A stretch of 13,428 bases of DNA, from assembly GCF_000185845.1 (NCBI RefSeq), contig NZ_GL629647.1, positions 1,003,578-1,017,005 on the forward strand, read 5' to 3'. The notes under the pieces were generated by a model, which worked only from the letters and a program-made list of their open reading frames with translations, was not told where the DNA came from and ran no database searches. The stretch's first letter is position 1; every line of letters begins with the position of its first letter. The stretch is from Segatella salivae DSM 15606 (GTDB lineage: Bacteria > Bacteroidota > Bacteroidia > Bacteroidales > Bacteroidaceae). Shown one piece after another: positions 8,903 through 13,428 of this stretch. Position numbers and translations under genes: made by a program.

Positions 8903-9568
8903 TTATTCAAAACTATGCCACAAAGCATCGTCAGGAAGGGGCGAATCTAATGAAATCAGCGTTTTAGACACGGGGTGAACAAACTCCACATGACGCGAAA
9001 GCAGCGAGATACTGCCATCAGGATTACTGCGTTGTGCCCCATATTTGAGATCACCTTTTATCGGACAACCCATAGCAGCAAGTTGACTTCTAATCTGATG
9101 ATGGCGTCCTGTCATGAGGTTTACCTCCAAAAGACTGTAATGTTCAGACCGACCTATGACACGATAACTAAGGATTGCTTTTTTAGAACGGGGCACTTCA
9201 TGGTCATAAACATAACTTTTGTTCTGCTTTTCGTTTCTTACCAACCAGTTGGTTAGTGTTGCTTCAGGTTGCGAAGGGTTGTTTTTGGTCAGTGCCCAAT
9301 AGGTCTTATGCACCTCGCCTTCACGAAACATTTTGTTTAAACGCGTTAGTGCTTTCGAGGTCTTTGCAAACACAACAAGTCCTGAAACCGGTCGATCGAG
9401 CCGATGAACCACACCAAGGAACACATTGCCGGGCTTCTGATACTTCTCTTTTAGATAGCGTTTCACAGTGTCAGAAAGGGGTTCATCTCCCGTTTTATCG
9501 CCCTGAACAATCTCTCCACTGGCTTTATAAACGACGATTAAATGGTTATCTTCGTAAACAACTTGCAT
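8903..9568 (-). CDS. RluA-family RNA pseudouridine synthase
   Basis: Protein of 221 residues, cytoplasmic. It converts uridine to pseudouridine in rRNA or tRNA. The catalytic motif HRLDRPVSGLVVFAKTS is complete (residues 55-71), with the nucleophilic Asp at residue 58. A second family block, TGRHHQIRSQLAAMG followed by PIKGDLKYGA, is also present. There is no N-terminal S4 RNA-binding domain: the catalytic domain starts at once (MQVVYEDNHLIVVYKASGE). The short form without S4 resembles TruC or RluA more than RluC/RluD, so the target may be tRNA, but the specific site cannot be assigned. The start codon at 9568 lies only about 9 nt beyond the T-run of the terminator of fabG, leaving no space for a promoter in the gap. 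Expression must come from read-through or from a promoter inside fabG. Confidence 0.88.
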   Translation of the reverse strand: MQVVYEDNHLIVVYKASGEIVQGDKTGDEPLSDTVKRYLKEKYQKPGNVFLGVVHRLDRPVSGLVVFAKTSKALTRLNKMFREGEVHKTYWALTKNNPSQPEATLTNWLVRNEKQNKSYVYDHEVPRSKKAILSYRVIGRSEHYSLLEVNLMTGRHHQIRSQLAAMGCPIKGDLKYGAQRSNPDGSISLLSRHVEFVHPVSKTLISLDSPLPDDALWHSFE

Positions 9569-9576
9569 AAGATGAT

Positions 9577-9602
9577 AAAAAAGCCCCTCCGAAATGGAGG
9601 GG
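9577..9602 (-). terminator. Strong rho-independent terminator after fabG
   Basis: Perfect 7-bp GC-rich stem CCCCTCC (9584-9590) / GGAGGGG (9596-9602) with a 5-nt loop. On the minus strand it is followed by GC and then six T residues (9582-9577). It follows the fabG stop by about 15 nt and precedes the ATG of the pseudouridine synthase gene by about 9 nt, so it sits in the leader of that gene and may act as an attenuator. Confidence 0.85.
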
Positions 9603-9617
9603 TCATTAAGTATATTT

Positions 9618-10370
9618 TTACATGTTCATACCACCATCTACCTGGATTACCTGACCACAAACATAACTTGAAAGGTCAGAAGCCAAGAAGAGAGCTGTAT
9701 TAGCTATGTCTTCAACTGTACCGCCACGGCGAAGTGGAATCTTGCTAATCCATTCCTTACGGATATTCTCTGGCAATGCCTGTGTCATGGCAGTGTCAAT
9801 GAAACCCGGTGCAATGGCATTGGCACGAATGCCCTTTGGCCCCATCTCTTGACCTACACTCTTGGCAAGGGCAATCATTCCAGCCTTTGAAGCAGCATAG
9901 TTTGCCTGACCAGCATTACCATGTACACCAACAACTGAAGCCATATTAATGATAGAACCGCCACGCTGACGCATCATCACTGGCACACATGCATGAATGA
10001 AATTAAACGCACTCTTGAGGTTTACGTTAATAACAGCGTCCCATTGTAACTCTGTCATGCGAAGCATAAGGCCGTCTTTAGTGATACCTGCGTTGTTAAC
10101 AAGAATATCAACTGAACCAAACTCTTCCTTAACTAAATTCACAACCTCTTCAGACTGAGTGAAATCGGCGGCATTACTTGCATATCCTTTGGCCTTAACA
10201 CCAAGGGCAGCAATCTCTCGTTCGGTAGCCAAACCACCATGCTCTTCGTCAATGACAAGGTCAGTAAACGCGATATTTGCTCCTTCTGAAGCAAATTTTA
10301 GAGCAATAGCTTTACCAATTCCACGTGCAGCTCCAGTGACAAGAGCTGTCTTTCCTATTAATAATCCCAT
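9618..10370 (-). CDS. fabG: 3-oxoacyl-[acyl-carrier-protein] reductase FabG
   Basis: Protein of 250 residues, the normal length for FabG. A classical short-chain dehydrogenase/reductase: Rossmann loop TGAARGIG (12-19), NNAG (92-95), and a complete catalytic tetrad Asn117, Ser145, Tyr158, Lys162 (in INMASVVG and YAASKAG). PGFIDTAMT (188-196) follows and the C-terminus ends in VDGGMNM, as is usual for FabG. It reduces 3-oxoacyl-ACP to 3-hydroxyacyl-ACP with NADPH in the elongation cycle of fatty-acid synthesis. It lies 38 nt downstream of the TetR-type regulator on the same strand, with no terminator between, so the two are probably co-transcribed. A role in another ketone reduction cannot be excluded, because SDR proteins are numerous and no other fab genes are in view. 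Confidence 0.88.
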   Translation of the reverse strand: MGLLIGKTALVTGAARGIGKAIALKFASEGANIAFTDLVIDEEHGGLATEREIAALGVKAKGYASNAADFTQSEEVVNLVKEEFGSVDILVNNAGITKDGLMLRMTELQWDAVINVNLKSAFNFIHACVPVMMRQRGGSIINMASVVGVHGNAGQANYAASKAGMIALAKSVGQEMGPKGIRANAIAPGFIDTAMTQALPENIRKEWISKIPLRRGGTVEDIANTALFLASDLSSYVCGQVIQVDGGMNM

Positions 10371-10408
10371 TTTCTTAATATTTAGAAGTATAACTTAATA
10401 AATGTATT

Positions 10409-11002
10409 CTATTTATTCATTGACTTTCCCAATGCGCCATATACCACCTTTGCAACCAATGGTTTACTTGTTTCTTCGGTTAATCCGTGCCCTAATCGGC
10501 CATAAATAAAAGGCACTTCCAAGCCTTTAATACAATAATGTGTGATGTCAGCAACAAGATCTACGTCGTCAATATCAAACTCACCATCGGCTTTTCCCTC
10601 TGCATACACCTTGCGAAAGAGTTCGATTTCGTCTTCATCAAAGTTCTTTCGCACCTTCTCTACCATCCAAATGTTTCGGAAAAACTCTGCTCTGAGGTTA
10701 CCATTCCTCACTACTGTCTCGCGAATTAGACTCAGATGGGTGTAGATAAGCTCAATAATCTTGTCTTGAGGGCGCATCTTCATGCAAGCGACTTCATCCA
10801 GTTTATCAGACAATCGTTCTAACTCTGATTCAATAACTGCTGAATAAACATCTTCCTTTCGATTGAAATAGGTGTATAATGTACGGCGTCCTTTCCCCGA
10901 AGCAACGGCAATATCATTCATCGTTGTATTCGCAATTCCATGTTTAGCAAATAACTGTCGGGCTACATCTACTAATTTTTGTCTGGTCTTTGATATTGAC
11001 AT
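10409..11002 (-). CDS. TetR/AcrR-family transcriptional regulator
   Basis: Protein of 197 residues, typical of the family. The N-terminal DNA-binding domain is clear: VARQLFAKHGIANTTMNDIA (about 13-32), then the recognition helix region KGRRTLYTYFNRKEDVY (37-53), with the family's T-x-Y-x-Y/F-F-x-x-K-E pattern. The C-terminal ligand and dimer domain (about 60-197) is not diagnostic of any ligand. The gene is first in a likely two-gene unit with fabG, so it probably senses a lipid-related or acyl ligand and controls fatty-acid synthesis, but this is inferred from position only. A 20-bp palindrome between its promoter and start codon (11020-11039) suggests autorepression. The ATG at 11002 begins a normal TetR N-terminus. 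Confidence 0.85.
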   Translation of the reverse strand: MSISKTRQKLVDVARQLFAKHGIANTTMNDIAVASGKGRRTLYTYFNRKEDVYSAVIESELERLSDKLDEVACMKMRPQDKIIELIYTHLSLIRETVVRNGNLRAEFFRNIWMVEKVRKNFDEDEIELFRKVYAEGKADGEFDIDDVDLVADITHYCIKGLEVPFIYGRLGHGLTEETSKPLVAKVVYGALGKSMNK

Positions 11003-11019
11003 ACTAAATCTTTTCAGGG

Positions 11020-11039
11020 TTTATATTGCACATTATAAA
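11020..11039. promoter_or_regulatory. Palindromic operator candidate for the TetR-type regulator
   Basis: TTTATATTGCACATTATAAA is an imperfect palindrome: 8 of 10 base pairs are symmetrical, including six consecutive outer pairs (TTTATA/TATAAA) and two inner pairs. It lies just downstream of the predicted transcription start of the regulator gene (-7 box at 11049-11056) and 17 bp before its ATG. This is a typical place for autorepression by a TetR dimer. Confidence 0.5.
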
Positions 11040-11048
11040 TCGTATGCG

Positions 11049-11056
11049 CAAAAGTA
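11049..11056 (-). promoter_or_regulatory. -7 box of the TetR-fabG promoter
   Basis: Minus strand TACTTTTG matches TAnnTTTG. No good TTTG box is found 19 nt upstream, so only the -7 element is claimed; a regulated promoter with a weak upstream box would be unsurprising. Predicted start near 11042, leader about 40 nt. Confidence 0.5.
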
Positions 11057-11125
11057 AACTATTTATTTCAGAAACCCATCAAGTTTAATAAAAAACGATG
11101 AAATTCAAAAATAATCATCGAAAAA

Positions 11126-11157
11126 TTTGGTTTATACCACAAAAAGCATTACCTTTG
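11126..11157 (+). promoter_or_regulatory. Promoter of the initiator tRNA gene
   Basis: TTTG (11126-11129), 20 nt, TACCTTTG (11150-11157) on the plus strand. Both boxes match the Bacteroidota consensus exactly; the spacing is one base over the usual 19. The start would be near 11163, about 60 nt before the tRNA 5' end. Confidence 0.7.
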
Positions 11158-11222
11158 CACTCGCATTCAGGAAAACAGACTTCTAAAGTCTTTCAATCCG
11201 AATGATTTTAATTGGTTAATAT

Positions 11223-11295
11223 CGCGGAGTGGAGCAGTTGGTAGCTCGCCAGGCTCATAACCTGGAGGTCGCATGTTCGAGTCTTGCCTCCGCAA
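11223..11295 (+). tRNA. Initiator tRNA-Met (fMet), anticodon CAU
   Basis: A full cloverleaf of 73 nt folds from the sequence. Acceptor 11223-11229 pairs with 11288-11294 except at C1-A72, the mismatch that marks bacterial initiator tRNA. The D stem is GAGC/GCTC with the initiator-type A11-U24 pair. The anticodon stem is CCAGG/CCTGG with loop CTCATAA, anticodon CAT at 11256-11258. The T arm is GCATG-TTCGAGT-CTTGC. CCA is not encoded. Two oddities: the first of the usual three G-C pairs of the anticodon stem is A29-U41, and the T stem has a U52-U62 mismatch (11274/11284). The 3' half of this gene is the likely attachment site of the element that begins with the integrase gene downstream. Confidence 0.93.
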
Positions 11296-11302
11296 CTTCC
11301 CC

Positions 11303-11337
11303 TCACCCGAAAGCGCTCATACAGACCTTTCGGGTGA
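11303..11337 (+). terminator. Terminator hairpin after the tRNA gene
   Basis: TCACCCGAAAG (11303-11313) pairs perfectly with CTTTCGGGTGA (11327-11337), 11 bp with a 13-nt loop. On the plus strand a short T-containing stretch (TTTAGTT) follows. It ends the tRNA transcript and separates it from the integrase gene. If the integrated element crosses over inside the tRNA, this hairpin came in with the element. Confidence 0.6.
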
Positions 11338-11374
11338 TTTAGTTCAAAAAACAAGGGACAAATTTAGTACAAAA
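11337..11374. repeat. Pair of 13-bp direct repeats, candidate integrase arm sites
   Basis: ATTTAGTTCAAAA (11337-11349) and ATTTAGTACAAAA (11362-11374) match at 12 of 13 bases and are 25 bp apart start to start. They lie between the tRNA 3' end and the integrase gene, where arm-type binding sites of tyrosine recombinases are usually found. The role is inferred from position and repetition. Confidence 0.5.
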
Positions 11375-11414
11375 TATAAACTGCATTGGTTGTGAAAGCA
11401 AACAATGTAAAAAA

Positions 11415-12581
11415 ATGTATTTTGAAAATTCAACATCAACTCGCTTCTTCGATAGTATTGTAGATTTCACCTACCCTCGCCTGCACAAGGGTAAAGATTG
11501 GTATGTAGATTTCACCGTTTTTAACCCAGCAACTAATAAGATGCAGCGAAAAAAGTACATGTTAAATCGTTATAAAAGTGCCCATGAGCGCGAGGACATG
11601 GCTGCAGAAATGATACATAATATCATGAAGCGCCTGAAAGCAGGCTGGAACCCTTTTGTTACAACTTATAACCCTCGCTATTATACTGATTTTAAAACCG
11701 TTCTTGAGCGTTATGAGAATTGCATAAACATTGAAGCAAGCAAAGGCACTTTGAAAGTAAAGACACAACGCGACTATCTAAGTCGATTAAATCAGCTGAA
11801 GATATACATGCACGAAAACGGCAGAGAGATACAGGTTGTTAATGAGTTCAACACTGCTTTTGCAATCGATTTTCTTGATTATCTGCTGTTCGATAAAGAC
11901 GTGTCAGCGAAGACACGTAATAATTATCGCACCTGGTTATCGACATTTGGAACATGGTTGGTGAGTCGTAAGTATCTTGAATTTAACCCTATTGAACAAA
12001 TTCACATGATAAAGGAACAAGAGAAGTTCCGCGATGCACTGACACCTGCAGCACTTTCAAAATTAAAAGCATACATATCGCGCGAAAATCCGCCTTTCTA
12101 TCTTGCTTGCATGATGGAATATTACACCTTTATACGCCCTGATGAGTTGCGACATATCACTATCGGTGACATCGATATTACAAATCAAACTGTATATATA
12201 GATGCAAAGGTATCGAAAAATCGCAAAGGGCAATATGTAGCGTTAAATGATGCTGTGCTAAAAATCATGATCAAGCAAAACATCTTTAGCTATCCGTCAC
12301 ACTGTTATGTATTCGGACATGACATTATACCAGGAGAGCGACAAATCAATATCAATCAATTTCGATTAGAATGGGGTAAGGTGCGCAAGACCTTGAATTT
12401 TCCAGCAAGCTATCAATTCTACAGCCTGAAAGATAGCGGAATACGTGACCTTGCAAATGCAGAAGGCATTGTCGTAGCACGAGACCAGGCCCGGCACAGC
12501 GATATTGCAGTGACAAACAAATATCTAAAAAGAGATAACGTTGTGAACGAGCAGACGAAGCACTTTGCAGGCAACTTATAG
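11415..12581 (+). CDS. Tyrosine recombinase / site-specific integrase
   Basis: Protein of 388 residues, the usual length for Bacteroidota prophage and mobile-element integrases. N-terminal domain (about 15-60, KGKDWYVDFTVFNP then RKKYMLNR) fits the arm-binding region of this group. A helical core-binding domain spans roughly 90-195. The catalytic domain follows: Arg241 in FIRPDELRHI, Lys268 in VSKNRKG, His361 in ARHSDIAVT and the nucleophile Tyr370 in TNKYLK. The HxxR box reads YSLK (336-339), so His and Arg of that box are replaced by Tyr and Lys. The gene starts 119 bp after an initiator tRNA gene and reads away from it. This implies integration at the tRNA 3' end and a role in insertion and excision of the element to the right. 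The ATG at 11415 has an A-rich run before it; an ATG 10 bases upstream is closed at once by TAA. No clear promoter box was found. Confidence 0.9.
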   Translation: MYFENSTSTRFFDSIVDFTYPRLHKGKDWYVDFTVFNPATNKMQRKKYMLNRYKSAHEREDMAAEMIHNIMKRLKAGWNPFVTTYNPRYYTDFKTVLERYENCINIEASKGTLKVKTQRDYLSRLNQLKIYMHENGREIQVVNEFNTAFAIDFLDYLLFDKDVSAKTRNNYRTWLSTFGTWLVSRKYLEFNPIEQIHMIKEQEKFRDALTPAALSKLKAYISRENPPFYLACMMEYYTFIRPDELRHITIGDIDITNQTVYIDAKVSKNRKGQYVALNDAVLKIMIKQNIFSYPSHCYVFGHDIIPGERQININQFRLEWGKVRKTLNFPASYQFYSLKDSGIRDLANAEGIVVARDQARHSDIAVTNKYLKRDNVVNEQTKHFAGNL

Positions 12582-12593
12582 ATAGCTATAAAT

Positions 12594-12672
12594 ACACACA
12601 AGACCCACAACTGCACACTTACTGAAAATCAGCAAGTTGCAGAAGTGGGCACTACACACAATTAACACACAA
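12594..12672. repeat. Three ACACACAA direct repeats around the stem-loop
   Basis: ACACACAA occurs at 12594-12601, 12654-12661 and 12665-12672. The first two share a preceding T (TACACACAA). One copy lies on the left of the stem-loop at 12604-12649 and two on the right. Short repeated words next to an integrase gene can be recombinase or excisionase sites; here the sequence is simple enough that chance is also possible. Confidence 0.45.
12604..12649. other. 46-base long stem-loop between convergent genes
   Basis: Nested complementary segments: CCCAC (12604-12608)/GTGGG (12645-12649), CTGCA (12611-12615)/TGCAG (12638-12642), ACTT (12617-12620)/AAGT (12634-12637), CTG (12622-12624)/CAG (12630-12632), loop AAAAT. 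There are 17 base pairs, interrupted by an AA/AA internal loop, one bulged C and one A-C mismatch. It lies between the stop codons of the integrase and the convergent unknown gene, where a bidirectional terminator would be expected, but neither side has a T-run. Confidence 0.6.
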
Positions 12673-12686
12673 ATCAGGCATAAGGC

Positions 12687-13428
12687 TTAAAGAAACTCAT
12701 AGAAATATCCCGTCTTTTGTTTAGAAATTCCATTTGCGTCTATCTCTAACTCAACCTTTTCGCAGATAAAAAGTTTATTTCTAAAGTTGTAAATCTTTGA
12801 GGGGTCTGGAATTTCATCTGTGTAAAATTTAATGCACAGTTTATTTTTGCTATCAATGTTGATTGATTTATGAGGTAATGCAGATAGTGATAATGGGCTA
12901 TCAGAAGATAAACCAAAACCGAACGGTCGCTTTTCTACAGCAAACACACCTGTCACAGGATAACGATTACCTTTTTTTTCTCGAAATTCTCTATCGCTAT
13001 ATTCGATGTACCCTCTACCTGTTAAATTTCTGACAACGGGGTATTGAAACATAACATCCATTTTCTCATCTTCTTCCTCTTTCTTTTTCCTGTCGACACC
13101 ATTCTTGATAGCATCTTCAACGGTATAATAATAGGAATCATCTTCTTCATCCTTTGTCATATCATCAATACCAGCCTCTTTGTCATTACTTATTGAAGGT
13201 AAAATTACAGGGTCATTAGGAATTTTATCAAGCAGCTTAGTCCATATATTTCCCTCACCGTCAAGCCGCCTCTTACGTTGATACATTGCAACAGGTATAA
13301 TGTTTAACTTTATTGAAGTATCATTATTTATATCACGCACAAGAGGTGCAAATATTCCACACCTTGATAAAACATGAGATACATTAAGCTTTAATTCTTC
13401 ACTTGCCTTTATATAAATATAGTACTCA
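12687..13428 (-). CDS. Unknown acidic protein, N-terminus outside the window (partial)
   Basis: I do not recognise this protein. The frame stays open through the right edge, so at least 246 residues are visible and the true start lies outside. A GTG at 13340 could be taken as a start, but the codons before it read as good protein (LKLNVSHVLSRCGIFAPLV), so I reject it. From the visible N-terminus: a helical or mixed part; a Lys/Arg-rich stretch (YQRKRRLDGEG); a strongly charged middle with acidic and basic runs (KDEEDDS, DRKKKEEEDEKMD) that is probably disordered or coiled; then a beta-rich C-terminal part ending KTGYFYEFL. No signal peptide or membrane segment is visible. It converges on the integrase gene. 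Base composition is low: three 60-base lines counted (from 13081, 13201, 13321) have 20-22 G+C, against 26-30 in lines counted in tamB and fabG. This fits a mobile-element gene; a phage structural protein is one possibility, unproven. Confidence 0.6.
   Translation of the reverse strand, partial: EYYIYIKASEELKLNVSHVLSRCGIFAPLVRDINNDTSIKLNIIPVAMYQRKRRLDGEGNIWTKLLDKIPNDPVILPSISNDKEAGIDDMTKDEEDDSYYYTVEDAIKNGVDRKKKEEEDEKMDVMFQYPVVRNLTGRGYIEYSDREFREKKGNRYPVTGVFAVEKRPFGFGLSSDSPLSLSALPHKSINIDSKNKLCIKFYTDEIPDPSKIYNFRNKLFICEKVELEIDANGISKQKTGYFYEFL

Noticed and set aside
9256..9570. Plus-strand frame of 104 codons opposite the pseudouridine synthase gene
   Set aside because: It is antisense to the catalytic core of a complete enzyme and shows no family features.
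9658..9665. Promoter-like TATGTTTG on the minus strand near the fabG 3' end
   Set aside because: It is made by conserved codons (Tyr-Val-Cys) of FabG and lacks a TTTG box at the right distance; a transcript from it would also meet the terminator at once.
12687..13340. Treating the right-edge gene as complete with a GTG start at 13340
   Set aside because: The frame is open to the window edge and the upstream codons look like normal protein, so the true start is outside.

Overview
The window looks like a chromosomal segment from a Bacteroidota bacterium, most likely a Prevotella-like member of the Bacteroidales. The basis is the gene content (a lipoprotein-type TamA homologue, TamL, beside a large TamB), the short A-rich ribosome-binding regions, and several promoters that fit the Bacteroidota consensus (TTTG, about 19-20 nt, TAnnTTTG). 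Genus is inferred from style of sequence, not from a database match.

Layout. Positions 1-315 hold an (AG)n dinucleotide run at the very edge, a consensus minus-strand promoter reading off the left end, and the terminator and 3' stem-loop of the first gene. Positions 316-1227 (minus) encode a nucleotidyltransferase of the sugar-nucleotide pyrophosphorylase type. Positions 1391-8309 (minus) are a two-gene envelope operon, tamB then tamL, whose reading frames overlap; this is the outer-membrane translocation and assembly module. A gene-free, AT-rich stretch of almost 600 bases follows (8310-8902). Then come, all on minus, an RluA-family pseudouridine synthase (8903-9568), a strong terminator, fabG (9618-10370) and a TetR-type regulator (10409-11002). 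The regulator and fabG form a likely operon, with a promoter and an imperfect 20-bp palindrome that could be the regulator's own operator.

From about 11100 the orientation changes. A consensus promoter drives an initiator tRNA-Met gene (11223-11295), followed by an 11-bp terminator hairpin, a pair of near-identical 13-bp direct repeats, and a tyrosine recombinase gene (11415-12581). This is the usual arrangement of an element integrated at a tRNA 3' end, so the right-hand ~2 kb is probably the start of a prophage or other integrative element whose far end is outside the window. The tRNA has a T-stem mismatch (U52-U62) in the half nearest the element. Beyond the integrase, a 46-base stem-loop flanked by ACACACAA repeats separates it from a convergent, AT-rich, acidic protein gene (12687-13428) that I do not recognise and that runs off the right edge.

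The chromosomal genes touch envelope building (TamL/TamB, fatty-acid synthesis by FabG, a nucleotide-sugar type enzyme). I see no complete new system; the most rewarding spots are the tRNA/integrase junction, the stem-loop region after the integrase, the unknown right-edge gene, and the dinucleotide run at the left edge.
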